Source: Paulinella micropora (taxonomy: Eukaryota > Cercozoa > Imbricatea > Euglyphida > Paulinellidae). From it: 64,000 nt of DNA. Under the pieces are notes generated by a model that had not been told where the DNA came from, searched no databases, and saw nothing but the letters and a program-made list of their open reading frames with translations. How positions within the stretch are numbered: position 1 is the first letter of the stretch; each line of letters begins with the position of its first letter. A program made the position numbers and the translations under genes. The stretch spans positions 1 to 64,000 of the forward strand of contig WBZZ01003655.1 of the NCBI GenBank assembly GCA_019918135.1, written 5' to 3'. This document shows, in pieces, positions 17,077 to 26,380 of this stretch.

Positions 17077-19523
17077 AGGCGAGCGATTCTCTGCCTTTGC
17101 TAAGTGATGTTGTCTCAAAAGTGAAATTCGTCAAGACAGGCAATAATATCGCCCTGAATTTGCTGCGGTCGCTAGAAAAGTTACACCTACTGTCAGCTAG
17201 CGAAAACTGCGGCGCTTTGCTTTCTCTTGCTAGCATTGGCTGTAAAGCAACAACCGCTGAAGAATGCCAATGCTGGTCCTGCCTCTTGTTAGCAAGGTAC
17301 CCTTGCGAGCTTGAAAAGCCATGCAATTGCCCAGTATGCATACAATACTTGGATTCTAAGTGGGTAACGGAGCGGCCCAAGCAAAAGGACTGTTGGTCTG
17401 GGCTGCCATCCTGCGGCTGCTACCGCTGCCTGACCTCCAAAATCTGGGGGAACCCGGGCTGTGCGGCGATGAGCTCTTTTTCGGCGCGTGGAAACCATAC
17501 TGTTGCGATTTCTCGAAGAAGGTTGCACCTCTACGTAGTGCCAGCCGCAGACGTCTCAGCAGAGGAGAATCTGGCTAGGGTCTCCTTTGGCACGCGCCCA
17601 CGCCCTTCCCATGCTTCCTTGGGAATGCACCTGGGCCTTTGGCAACCCCCCGGCGAGTGCAGAGAAGAGGGGCGGGACTACGCTGCCATTGGTCTTGATT
17701 TGGGCTCTTGGACAGTTGCCGATTTATGGAGCAAAGCCGGCTGGGACGGGCTGTGCGCCAGGGGCTCTGTCTCACGCAATCGCTTGCTCCCCTTGTTGTG
17801 CGGGCTTGGGTGCGAGGACCTTTGGAAATGGGCAAACAACAAATCCCAGGATCCGCCCGCTAATCGTCTGGTTAGCATAAAGGCCCTCCTATCGTGTCCG
17901 ATAGCCACGGACTGCAACTGCGCATTGTGCTTGCGGTATTGGTACAAGGGGGCCATTATCATCTCCGTGGGGGGTAATGTACCAGCAAAAGAGTTGAGGT
18001 TCGAGGACTTTCGCTCAGTGGTTGTGACGAAGCAACTGAGGCTAGTGCGCGAATATCTTTGCCGCAGCGCTTGGTGGTCGTTGCCAGTACGAGACAAAAA
18101 GGATCATATTTTTGCGGAGCTTCGCCCGGTGGAGCATTGGCGGTACCTTGGCTACTACGAAACGGGAAGGCGCCTCGAGCAGCTACGAGAGCTAGCGAGA
18201 CAGACCCCCGAGGGAATCGATCTTGAAGCCATTTCTGAAAGTCTAGGTGGGTCTCCATTGCTGGGCTTTAAACTTGTGCAGACGAATACGAGGGGCTCTC
18301 AGGAGTTTATCCAGTTCTACCGCCTCGTGTGGTGTGGCTTGAATAGGGATCTACTACATGAAGCCCTACACCCGGGCGGGCGTTTAGCCTACCCGGCGCC
18401 GGAAGCTATTCAGGTGGAGTATCTCGACGCGCACGCCCTTGGGGAGTTTCAGAACGCTAGGTCCACGTCGGGTGCTGTAGTACGGCAGATGATAACGCAC
18501 GCCTACAGGACATGTACACCAAGGAACACACTAGAGACGAAGGCAGCCGTTGCCACACTAGAAGGAAGAGAGAGGTTTTATACCGGGTACTTGTTTGCGT
18601 TGATCCTGTACCAAATCAATCCGATCGGAACTACACTAGGGGGGGACAAGAGGAGGGGGCAGGCTTCGTCTTCTTCTTCTTCTTCTTCTTCTGCATGGCT
18701 GCAGGAGCTTGCTGCCAAAAGTTGCAATATTCCTAGGCCAAGCTCTGTCTTGGACAATATGCGTGCCCAGCCCGCAGAATTTGCCAACGCTGACACTTTT
18801 ACCTTTTTGCTTAAGGTGATTGAGGCAAGCGTCCCTGAAGCTAAGGTTATTGATTGTCTGGACATGCAAGCCATTTGCCACGAAGAAGCAGTGGACGGAT
18901 GGAGAAGCCAAGCTGCAAAGAAAATCCAAGAAGAAGTTTCAGCTCACGATTCGGGGTTCTTCTTGTCTGGAATCAACAATGGGTTTGGGGGAGGCATCTT
19001 GGAGCGTACTGGTTATGGCACGGATGCTGGAGCACATTGGAGCACCATGATCTTGGCGGTCGGGCAGAAGCAAGCCACTCTGCTGGTCATAAACACTCTG
19101 CGGGAATCTTCCCCAATCAGTCAAGCGTTGGTTGCCGCTGCCAGCCGTGTGAGGAACAACCTGCAGGAGATACTGACGTTGGGCAAGGGCGGAGGAGTTG
19201 AAATCCAGCTGAGGGTTATCCATGGCTGCGAACAACGCAAGGGTTGGGAATGCGCTTACCAGTCCTCTGCTATCGCTGCCTATCTCCTGCTAGAACCTCG
19301 GCAAGTACAGCTCAAACTCGCTCTCCACCCGCAGGTTAAGTTGAATACGATCGCAGCAAGGTTAACAGACAAAATTGGCGACGCAAACATTGGGCCTGCT
19401 TTCCGTGCTTGCATACTTGCGTCCCTAGAGACGAACGGAGAGGGGGGAGGCACGAAATCATTAAAAGGAACAAGAGGGCGAGAAAGCGGGGAGGGGAGGG
19501 GGCAGGGGGAGGGGAGGAGGTAG
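17061..19523 (+). CDS. Cys-rich protein with C-terminal Ulp1/adenain-like protease domain
   Basis: An 820-residue protein. The N-terminal third has four C-x-C-x2-C motifs, each followed by Leu or Ile (residues 69-74, 88-93, 118-123 and 285-290), suggesting metal binding. A Ser run lies at about 536-544. The C-terminal domain shows a His-Trp pair (659-660), Asn678, Gln725 and Cys731 in WECAY. The spacing between these residues (19, 47, 6) is close to that of Ulp1-type C48 proteases (His, Asp, Gln, Cys), with Asn in the acid position. Such proteases remove SUMO-like tags or, in adenoviruses and asfarviruses, cut virion proteins during maturation. The last 50 residues are Gly/Arg/Glu low complexity. 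A hairpin spans the start codon. The fold call is inferred from residues and spacing. Confidence 0.65.
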   Translation: MFDAEEASDSLPLLSDVVSKVKFVKTGNNIALNLLRSLEKLHLLSASENCGALLSLASIGCKATTAEECQCWSCLLLARYPCELEKPCNCPVCIQYLDSKWVTERPKQKDCWSGLPSCGCYRCLTSKIWGNPGCAAMSSFSARGNHTVAISRRRLHLYVVPAADVSAEENLARVSFGTRPRPSHASLGMHLGLWQPPGECREEGRDYAAIGLDLGSWTVADLWSKAGWDGLCARGSVSRNRLLPLLCGLGCEDLWKWANNKSQDPPANRLVSIKALLSCPIATDCNCALCLRYWYKGAIIISVGGNVPAKELRFEDFRSVVVTKQLRLVREYLCRSAWWSLPVRDKKDHIFAELRPVEHWRYLGYYETGRRLEQLRELARQTPEGIDLEAISESLGGSPLLGFKLVQTNTRGSQEFIQFYRLVWCGLNRDLLHEALHPGGRLAYPAPEAIQVEYLDAHALGEFQNARSTSGAVVRQMITHAYRTCTPRNTLETKAAVATLEGRERFYTGYLFALILYQINPIGTTLGGDKRRGQASSSSSSSSSAWLQELAAKSCNIPRPSSVLDNMRAQPAEFANADTFTFLLKVIEASVPEAKVIDCLDMQAICHEEAVDGWRSQAAKKIQEEVSAHDSGFFLSGINNGFGGGILERTGYGTDAGAHWSTMILAVGQKQATLLVINTLRESSPISQALVAAASRVRNNLQEILTLGKGGGVEIQLRVIHGCEQRKGWECAYQSSAIAAYLLLEPRQVQLKLALHPQVKLNTIAARLTDKIGDANIGPAFRACILASLETNGEGGGTKSLKGTRGRESGEGRGQGEGRR

Positions 19524-19545
19524 TGAGCTATAGACGTCAAAGTTG

Positions 19546-19560
19546 CCTTAATAAAAAACT
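19546..19560 (+). terminator. AATAAA gene-end signal
   Basis: CTTAATAAAAAAC, 25 bases past the stop at 19523 and 28 bases before the next ATG, fits a polyadenylation signal. Confidence 0.5.
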
Positions 19561-19587
19561 AGCAAGCCAAAAAAACGAACAAGCCAA

Positions 19588-22500
19588 ATGCAGTGGTTCT
19601 GGGCCCTGCTCGCTATTGCCGTCGTAAGCTTGGCAGATCAGCTCGGGGGGCTAACGAGCAAGGTCTCCTGGCGCGTCAACCTCAACTTGACGGCCTACAG
19701 TGGGTGGTGGCGAGGGTTTGCCACCGTCCCGTTAGGCAGCAATAATTACTGCCGCGAATGGCTGCCCAACGCAACAGGCCTGGACGACCTGCTGCGGGTT
19801 AGGCAGCTGGTGTGGTGTAGCTCCAACCCGCAGGTGCTGTATGGCGACGCGTGCCCCGTGCCCAGATCCGACGTGGAGGCGTACTCCCTGCTCTGCTCGC
19901 CGCTGGACCTGCGCCAGCTGCAGGCCGAGCGGCCGAACCCACTGGGCTGGAGGCTGGGGCCGGCGGGCCGCCGCCGGGACTCGGCCTGGGACTGGCTCGC
20001 CACCGACGTGGAGCTGGTCGCCAGGCGCTGGCTGACGCCCAACCTGACCCGCCTCGAACAACTGTTCACGGCCCGCCCGGGCCAGGCGCTGGCGCTGGCT
20101 TCCTGGGGGATGGGTGCGGTGCTGGAACAAAGCAGCAAGCAGAACTGGTTCGCGGTAGTGTGCGGCCTGGAACCCTCGCCCCCCTCCTCGGCGGCGGGGC
20201 TGCCCGCGTGGCGCTACTGCTGTCACAATTACAGCAATGTCAACGTGTCCACGCTCGCGGCGACCCACACGGTGGAGTGCCTGGACGTACCGCCCAGGCT
20301 GCTCCTGAGCGGCAGCAGCGACTCCTTGGCAGGCCCCGAGCCCTGCGAAGCCGCGCGTTCGGCCATCGTGCTGTGCAGCAACGCGCACGCTCCGCAGCCT
20401 TGGCTCGTGAACTCCGTGCCCGACGCCTCGGCCGCCGGCAGGCTCTGCAGCGTGTACTGCCGCTGGCCGTGCCGCGGAGAGCTGCCGAGCTACGCGGGCT
20501 GCGCCGGCACCGGCGAGGGGGCTTGGACGGAGCCGCGCACTGTGTGCCCGGACAGCGGCATGCTGCGGCTGCGCTCCTGCGACCGGAGCCTGCACGACAC
20601 GCGCTATTCCCCCTGTAGGCCCTACGAGCTAGCGCTGGCCGCGAGGCCCGCGGGCTCGTGCACGGGCTGCGCCACGGCAGAGTTTTGTGCGGCCGGAGAA
20701 CTGGGCTGCCAGTTTGACCGCTGCCGCTGCTGGCTGAACGAGGGGGGCGCCGCGGGCTGCTGCCCGCGCCACAGCTTTTGCCACGGCCGGGGCCAGCTGT
20801 GCGAGCGCGGGCGCTGGCCGGCCGCGCTGAGCGCGGGCGGCGCCGAACAGAGCTGGCTCGCGGAGCGGCCGTACGCCGTGTGCCTGTGCGACGAGGGTTT
20901 CATGGGCGAGCGCTGCGAGGAGCCAGTGCCCCCCGACACCAGCTGCCACCTGTCGGCCCGCACGCGCGCGCTCAGCGCCAACGCGCCCTGGAGCCTGCCG
21001 TCCCGCAGCCCCAGCCGCACGCCCTCCCGCTCACCCACGGCGACGGCTACCCCCAGCCGCTCACCTACCATCTCGATCTCGCCGACGCAATCACCCAGGC
21101 AAACGCCGTCGACCTCTCCCCCTCCCCCCCTCCGGCTCCTCCGGGACATGTACTCTGGGCTGTGTCTGTGCACGCAGACTAGCACCTGGGAGTTGTGCCC
21201 TACAAACCAAACAGGGTTCCGACGCTGCGCAGTTGGGTGGAGCGATGGCCGCCTCTCGCGTTACGCGGACCCTACTAGTCCGCTCACATATCTAAAATAC
21301 AGCGCACAGACCTACGCGGCTAATCGGTCGGCATGGGGGGTTGCGAGGCGACTTTGCTCATCGGAGGCTGGCAGCGTGCCTACCGCGTTAATGTGGGGCT
21401 CCTCTCCTCCTAGTACTTTATGGGAGCTTGGTGGATCGTTTGGTGGATCTATTCTAAGCCAAAAATACGTTTGCACCTACAAACAGCAATATACATGGCT
21501 GATCTCCTCGACACTCTACAACTGGTGTATCCACCGCCCCACAGTGGTAGGCGGCGCTGTTATGTCGGGTTGGCAGGATCAGTCACCAACCTGCGTTATT
21601 CTTGAGTTGCTGCGGGAAAGCGAGCTCAACAGTCCCAGCCTCTCGAGCAGCGCATCGCGCACGCCATTGCCTCTGCCCTCGCCCACGCCTCTGGCCTACG
21701 AGGCGCGCTACGGGCCCGTCTACCTGGTGGTCTCTGTTTTTTTGACTAATTTGCAACAGGACCAAGAAGAGCTGTGGTGGCTCCGGGCGCAGGGGCGGGG
21801 GACCACTACGCTCACGGTAGTTCAGACTACCGCGGGCCTGGACCCACGTACCACCGCCGCCGGCCTGGCTGACCTGTCCATGCTGGCTACCCTGGAGCCG
21901 CACGCAGATCGCGTCCGCTACTCCGTCTCGTTCTACAATGACACCACGCCCTACCAGTGGCAGAGCGTGCCCGTGGTGGGCGGCAACCGCAGCGGCTGGC
22001 AGTTCGAATCCCACCCGCTCGGCCTGGAGCCCCTCGGCTCCGTGAAGTGGTTCACGTTGCGCCGGGTGTCATTCCCGCAGCCGCGCTGGGTGCAGGCCGG
22101 CTATGCTGGGCCCCTGTACAATCTGGTGGCGCCGGACAATTCGCTGTGCGTGGCAGCCAGCAGCGCCAGCACTGCCCTGAGCCTGCAGAGCTGCGGCGAC
22201 GACGGGACGGAGCTGTACGTGCTGACGCGGTACGCCAGCGCCACCCCGACTCGGACCCCCACCCCAACCCAAACGCCCACGCGCACCCCCACGCGCACTG
22301 GCACGCCTACTCGGTCACCCGACGTGAACGAGTGTGTGCTCCGCACACATCAATGTAACGTAGCTGCAATCTGCACCAACACGTACGGCAGTTACACTTG
22401 CGCGTGCCAACCCGGCTACAGCGGAGACGGCCGCCTGTGCAGTAACATCAACGAGTGTACACAACAAGGCACTTGCTACGATCCGACACGCAGCTTCAAC

Positions 22501-23046
22501 CCAAGCAAGACTTGCTTTGACCATACCGGCGGCTTTTCTTGCCTGGAGTGGGCCAGGATGCGGACAGAGCGAGGCCAGGACTGTGTTTACACTTATTCCA
22601 ACCGTCCCGCCTTCTACCATTACAGCACCAAGTGTGCAGATTCCGACGGCTGCGCCTATGCCTACAGGCAAGCCGCCGATGGCTCGTTTCTCCTCAAGGT
22701 CGGAGGCCTGTACTTGTACAGTGACTTCCACCTTAATAATAACGAATGGGTGTTTGCTGCTACGGACACCAATAACTGGAAGGATGGAGCGGCGTTCGAT
22801 GCCAGGTTCAAATTTACGCTCGAACTATACGGTTCCTTGGGTTCTGGTGATGACGCCCAGAGGTATCTGATAAAATTCAAGGAGAGGCCGGATCGCTGTC
22901 TGACATGGAATAGATTTAATCTTGGTGACTGGGACTCGGGTCTGTTTGTTCGGCCATGCACGAACTGTCCGCACTCCAGCGGCGGCGCCAGCTACACTGA
23001 TAACGTGGGCTGTCTCTTCTACTTTACTCACGGCACTAACCCGTAG
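19588..23046 (+). CDS. Large secreted Cys-rich glycoprotein with EGF-like domains
   Basis: A 1152-residue protein. A signal peptide covers about residues 1-16. A Cys-rich N-terminal part with many N-glycosylation sites runs to about 420, ending in an EGF-like module (about 430-448; CLCDEGFMGERCEEP). Three Ser/Pro/Thr stalks with SPSRTPSRSP-type repeats lie near 465-515, 685-705 and 890-912. Between them are two beta-rich segments; one near 845-880 has a CVAASSASTALSLQSC stretch like a ricin-type lectin lobe. Calcium-type EGF modules follow (DVNECVLRTHQC, about 912-950, and NINECTQQ). The C-terminal 170 residues are Cys- and aromatic-rich. No membrane anchor is seen, so the protein is probably a particle-surface or secreted adhesin. 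EGF calls are firm; the lectin call is weak. Confidence 0.8.
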   Translation: MQWFWALLAIAVVSLADQLGGLTSKVSWRVNLNLTAYSGWWRGFATVPLGSNNYCREWLPNATGLDDLLRVRQLVWCSSNPQVLYGDACPVPRSDVEAYSLLCSPLDLRQLQAERPNPLGWRLGPAGRRRDSAWDWLATDVELVARRWLTPNLTRLEQLFTARPGQALALASWGMGAVLEQSSKQNWFAVVCGLEPSPPSSAAGLPAWRYCCHNYSNVNVSTLAATHTVECLDVPPRLLLSGSSDSLAGPEPCEAARSAIVLCSNAHAPQPWLVNSVPDASAAGRLCSVYCRWPCRGELPSYAGCAGTGEGAWTEPRTVCPDSGMLRLRSCDRSLHDTRYSPCRPYELALAARPAGSCTGCATAEFCAAGELGCQFDRCRCWLNEGGAAGCCPRHSFCHGRGQLCERGRWPAALSAGGAEQSWLAERPYAVCLCDEGFMGERCEEPVPPDTSCHLSARTRALSANAPWSLPSRSPSRTPSRSPTATATPSRSPTISISPTQSPRQTPSTSPPPPLRLLRDMYSGLCLCTQTSTWELCPTNQTGFRRCAVGWSDGRLSRYADPTSPLTYLKYSAQTYAANRSAWGVARRLCSSEAGSVPTALMWGSSPPSTLWELGGSFGGSILSQKYVCTYKQQYTWLISSTLYNWCIHRPTVVGGAVMSGWQDQSPTCVILELLRESELNSPSLSSSASRTPLPLPSPTPLAYEARYGPVYLVVSVFLTNLQQDQEELWWLRAQGRGTTTLTVVQTTAGLDPRTTAAGLADLSMLATLEPHADRVRYSVSFYNDTTPYQWQSVPVVGGNRSGWQFESHPLGLEPLGSVKWFTLRRVSFPQPRWVQAGYAGPLYNLVAPDNSLCVAASSASTALSLQSCGDDGTELYVLTRYASATPTRTPTPTQTPTRTPTRTGTPTRSPDVNECVLRTHQCNVAAICTNTYGSYTCACQPGYSGDGRLCSNINECTQQGTCYDPTRSFNPSKTCFDHTGGFSCLEWARMRTERGQDCVYTYSNRPAFYHYSTKCADSDGCAYAYRQAADGSFLLKVGGLYLYSDFHLNNNEWVFAATDTNNWKDGAAFDARFKFTLELYGSLGSGDDAQRYLIKFKERPDRCLTWNRFNLGDWDSGLFVRPCTNCPHSSGGASYTDNVGCLFYFTHGTNP

Positions 23047-23116
23047 TTTGGCAGGCCGCCTGCGCGGCCTGCCACCCTCGTACAGTCAGAAACAGCAACA
23101 AAAGTACAAAACTCTT

Positions 23117-23127
23117 CATTAAAAACT
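23117..23127 (+). terminator. ATTAAA gene-end signal
   Basis: CATTAAAAACTTGACA, about 70 bases past the stop of the EGF protein, resembles the A/T core and CTTGACA edge of the dispersed end-like repeat found at 26-31 and 62-64 kb. Confidence 0.45.
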
Positions 23128-23164
23128 TGACACTGTTGCGGTTTTGGGCTTGTGTGTAAAAAAG

Positions 23165-23343
23165 AGAAAACCGTGCGCACCCAGCGAAGACACAGATTCT
23201 TCTCGTAATGTCTGCTCAAGAACAGGTCTTGCCGTCCCGCCCACCGGACCTAGTGATGTGCACGTCGTTGCTAAGACTGATTTTTACTTATCTTTTGGGC
23301 ACGCCCCGGCCGGCCGGGCACGAGCCCGAGGCCCGCGTCCAGC
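23165..23343 (+). repeat. Duplicated 5' module, copy 1
   Basis: About 175 bases, from the CGTGCGCACCCAGCG stretch through the ATG at 23208 and the first 45 codons, matching 25993-26163 closely. Differences within the coding part include one whole-codon length change, consistent with past selection on the reading frame. The encoded start is MSAQEQ followed by a Leu-rich segment. Confidence 0.75.
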
Positions 23344-24099
23344 CAAGATCGTGTGCGCACAATGGCCTTTTTTACGCTCCTCGGCGGGGCGCGACTGGTG
23401 TCGGTGGGAGCTGGTCAGGCGCAGCGTGCGGCCAGGGCCGACCCCCCGTCAGATCCTACAAGAGTTAAGGCCGACGAGTTGGTTCAAGCCAGCAGATTTA
23501 CGAAACCTGGGCGGTGCGTCTGAGTACGTACTAGTCCGGGCAGGCGCAGCCTGCGACCTGCTGGTTAGCTGGCGGGTGGATCTCCCCGGGCTACAGAGAC
23601 TCCTGCTGCTAGTGCGCAGCGAGCAGGCTGCACAGAGCGTCTCCAGGGAGACGGGGCGGCAGCAGCGGCGCTGGCTAAGGCGCTTGCGTGTACAGGATCC
23701 TGACTCGCTGCTTCGAGCGGCCAAGCGCCAGCGCCGGCCGGAGGCCCAACACGAGCTAGCCCAGCGTTACGCAGCAGGCACCAGAGGTTTTGTCCAAGAT
23801 CAGCACCAGGCAGTATCTTGGTACAGGCAGGCTGCCATGCAAGGCCATGCCGAGTCACAGTTTCGTTTGGCAGCTCTGAGGCAATGTTTGAATTAGGCAG
23901 ACGCTCTGCGGCCGGGCGGAGCACGCCCCAGTGTGAGCATGCTGCCTTTTGCTGGTACAGACAAGCTGCTGTGCTGGGCCTGTCCACAGCACAGGACGAG
24001 CTCGGGCGCCGGTACGCAGCGGGGATTGCTGATATGAGCAATGACCGCCAAGCCACGCTGTGGTACAGACAGGCGGCTCACCAGGACTCGCGCCACTAG
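23208..24099 (+). CDS. Sel1-like repeat gene region
   Basis: The likely start is the ATG at 23208 (MSAQEQVLPSRPPDLV), because the same start is kept in the copy at 26029. Sel1-like repeat units are visible at about 23740-23880 (AQHELAQRYAAGTRG, then AVSWYRQAAMQGHAESQF) and at 23890-24090 (ELGRRSAAG, CWYRQAAVLG, DELGRRYAAG, LWYRQAAHQ). The segments lie in more than one reading frame, so the region looks broken, about twice. Sel1 repeats form alpha-helical solenoids that bind other proteins and are common in giant viruses of protists. The leucine-rich N-terminus could be an F-box-like segment, but this is weak. Confidence 0.5.
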
Positions 24100-24130
24100 C
24101 TTTGAGCGATAGATGTGTAAAAGCTACAAG

Positions 24131-24142
24131 CTTTAATTAAAC
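24131..24142. terminator. TTTAATTAAA shared end signal
   Basis: A palindromic CTTTAATTAAAC between the Sel1 region (ends 24099) and the convergent kinase-like gene (ends 24183). It can be read from both sides. Confidence 0.5.
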
Positions 24143-24182
24143 AACCATGAAAATGACGAGCCCTAATTTTCTGAAGAAGAAA

Positions 24183-25796
24183 TTAAGACATGGCCTTCGA
24201 AGCTGGATGACAGATGCGCGCTGGAATCCAGGCACATCTCAGGACTGCAGAATCTTTGTCCCGGGAGTCTTTCAACTTGGAGTAGTGCAGCAGCACCAAC
24301 GTAATTAGTTCCATCGTCATTTCGCACAGAATGGAATGCAGTTTATCTGACTTAGCAAAAGGGAATTTGTATTGTGTCAATCGTAGCAGGTCAGAGTTAG
24401 TCTCCTGGAATGACAGAGACTGGTCGTCTTGGCCTGCCAATCTGCCTAGCAAACCCAGATGCCGCAGCCACGATCCTGTGAGTTTAATTGGTTCTGCAGC
24501 CTCGTAATCTTTCCCGTATTTTGGTACGAGTATGTTCTTGTCCCAACGTGTTTTACATCTGACAAGATAGCAATACCAGTAGTAAACGGGGCTATGTATT
24601 CTTTGTTGCATTAACACATCCGCGCACCAAATTGCTGCAACCCTGTGCACTATCTCATATGTGTTTTCGAAACAATCTTTTACCACGCCTACTACGGTGT
24701 TGAAAGGCAACCATTCAAAGCCATACTTGTCTACGGAGCCTAGGGTTCCGCACCAACCACAGTAGAAGGACATTGCATTGAGAAAAGCTACTACTTGCTC
24801 CACCTTGGGCATACGCAGACCTGGGTTCGAAAGCCGAAAACCATAAAAATTAAACATAAAAGTATTGTGATGGGCCGAGCGATGGTCCATTTTGGAGTCG
24901 GCTGGAGCTGGTTCAACAAACAGCATCCGCTTGTTATCAAAGTCAATCGCACGCAGCGCTTGCTTGCTTGTTGAGTACAGGTAGTTCTGTGCAGCTGAAT
25001 CTATCGCCACAAAGCGATTTGTCTTCAACACAGCTAGCTCACGTGTAGCGTCTCGGATAATGGCGTCGCAAATGGACTGCTTTGTTGTTTCATCGGGGTT
25101 TTGTAGTTGTGCAGATTGCAAGGACACACCGGCCACGGGCATGCACATCCAATAGCTATATTGGCTACTTCGACTGCTCCAGGTCCTAAACGCACGCAGA
25201 ACCGTGGGTACAATGCCATTCGTCTCACGATGCAGGTATAATTGCATGCTCACCTCAAGGAACACGTTGTTGGTCTCTGGTGCCGTCTTAATTTCCTTGT
25301 TAATATCAGACGTGATTTCCTTGAATACCAGAGACTTTTTCCAGATGAAGACAGGGTTACGCTCTTCTATAGCTATATCCCTGCTATTGCTCAAGAACAA
25401 AGCTTGAAATCTGGCATTGCGACATGTCGCAATCACACAAGGTTTTGGGGCCCAGTCTTCTGGCACTGCTTGCAGCTCTACACAGTCTTGAGCGACTTCG
25501 CCTTGCCCGCTAGGGTCCATGTGTACTTGTTCAGTGAGCACCTTTGGAACATTGAACGGTTCATACGTTAACTCTTTTTTCAGAAGCTCTAAACCTTGTC
25601 TGGCAGTGCTTGCACTCTGATTGTCTTCAAAACAATCGTCAGAGACTAACGGCGGGTTTGGTCCAAACACTTGCAGCCCGATCTGCCATAGCTCTGACGA
25701 GCGTCGTGAATAAAAAACCGGACGCGAACCATTAATGGGCCCTTGCTGCTGCAAGGTATGATTCAGAAGGCAACTCGCCTTGTGAACACGCGGCAT
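24183..25796 (-). CDS. Divergent protein-kinase-like protein
   Basis: A 537-residue protein from the ATG at 25796. The middle shows kinase-like landmarks in the right order: a helix with conserved Glu (NNVFLEVSMQLYL, about 176-188), a hinge-like strand then Gly (YSYWMCMPVAGVSL, 214-226), a catalytic-loop-like RFVAIDSAAQNYLY with Asp266 and Asn271, and ALRAIDFDN with Asp285-Phe-Asp at the DFG position. The usual His-Arg before the catalytic Asp is absent and the Gly-rich loop is not obvious, so activity is uncertain. About 240 further residues after the core are helical and aromatic-rich with no match I know. It probably acts inside the host cell. It could instead be a related small-molecule kinase fold. 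Confidence 0.55.
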   Translation of the reverse strand: MPRVHKASCLLNHTLQQQGPINGSRPVFYSRRSSELWQIGLQVFGPNPPLVSDDCFEDNQSASTARQGLELLKKELTYEPFNVPKVLTEQVHMDPSGQGEVAQDCVELQAVPEDWAPKPCVIATCRNARFQALFLSNSRDIAIEERNPVFIWKKSLVFKEITSDINKEIKTAPETNNVFLEVSMQLYLHRETNGIVPTVLRAFRTWSSRSSQYSYWMCMPVAGVSLQSAQLQNPDETTKQSICDAIIRDATRELAVLKTNRFVAIDSAAQNYLYSTSKQALRAIDFDNKRMLFVEPAPADSKMDHRSAHHNTFMFNFYGFRLSNPGLRMPKVEQVVAFLNAMSFYCGWCGTLGSVDKYGFEWLPFNTVVGVVKDCFENTYEIVHRVAAIWCADVLMQQRIHSPVYYWYCYLVRCKTRWDKNILVPKYGKDYEAAEPIKLTGSWLRHLGLLGRLAGQDDQSLSFQETNSDLLRLTQYKFPFAKSDKLHSILCEMTMELITLVLLHYSKLKDSRDKDSAVLRCAWIPARICHPASKAMS

Positions 25797-25992
25797 TTCC
25801 TGCGGGGCTCTCTTTTATTAATCAGCAGGCCGCAAGCGGCCTGAAAGGGAAAGTCAGGGGGGGAAGCACGGGGGCCTGCCGCCCCCTTCCCCGCCCACCT
25901 CTCCCTCCCGTTCTTGCAGCAGGTTCGCAACGTGGAAGGAGGCGGGGGGGGGGGGCGCTCCCCTCTTTCCTTTGGGCTTGAAAAAAGAACAA

Positions 25993-26163
25993 CGTGCGCA
26001 CCCAGCGGAGACACAGATTTCTCTCATCATGTCTGCTCAAGAACAGATCTTGCGGTCTCGCCCACTGGATCTAGTGACTACGTACACGTCGTTGCTAAGA
26101 CTGATTTTTACGTATCTTTTGGGCACGCCCCAGCCGGCCGGGCACGAGCCCGAGGCCCGCGCA
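25993..26163 (+). repeat. Duplicated 5' module, copy 2
   Basis: Matches 23165-23343 over about 170 bases, including the untranslated CGTGCGCACCCAGCG stretch and the MSAQEQ start at 26029. Similarity ends at the same Glu-Ala-Arg position, after which the two copies have unrelated continuations. Confidence 0.75.
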
Positions 26164-26265
26164 CGGTGTTATCGACAGGCTTCCCAGTTATCGCGTATCT
26201 GCCGTACGAAAAAAGATAATAAGAAAATCCCTGACAAAGCTTTTAATCTTGGCGCTGAGAACTAG
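26029..26265 (+). CDS. Short partial copy of the Sel1-gene N-terminus
   Basis: A 78-residue frame, MSAQEQILRSRPLDLV, then a hydrophobic Leu-rich segment (SLLRLIFTYLLG) and GHEPEAR, nearly identical to the start of the gene at 23208. A Sel1-like scrap (RCYRQASQ) follows, and the final residues are coded by the dispersed repeat at 26221-26266. Whether it is expressed is unknown; it reads best as a partial duplicate joined to repeat sequence. Confidence 0.4.
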   Translation: MSAQEQILRSRPLDLVTTYTSLLRLIFTYLLGTPQPAGHEPEARARCYRQASQLSRICRTKKDNKKIPDKAFNLGAEN

Positions 26266-26266
26266 G
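26221..26266 (-). repeat. Dispersed end-like repeat, type B
   Basis: AAAATCCCTGACAAAGCTTT, then TAATCTTGGCGCTGAGAACTAGG: the reverse complement of the units at 63071-63110 and 63305-63350. Confidence 0.7.
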
Positions 26267-26340
26267 ATAGGACTGGGAGCTGGCGAGAGAAGTGGCAGGG
26301 GGGGAAAGAAGGCGCCAAAGAATGTGCGAAATCTTTTTTC

Positions 26341-26380
26341 TCAAAACTCGACAAGGTCTTACACTAGGCACTGAGAAGTA
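26341..26380 (-). repeat. Dispersed end-like repeat, type A
   Basis: AAAACTCGACAAGGTCTTAC, then ACTAGGCACTGAGAAGT: the reverse complement of the type A units clustered at 62.3-64 kb, followed here by a GA repeat. Confidence 0.7.

Noticed and set aside
19732-20618. Long frames antisense or shifted within the EGF glycoprotein gene
   Set aside because: High GC at third positions opens other frames; they lack Cys patterns, signal peptides or domains.
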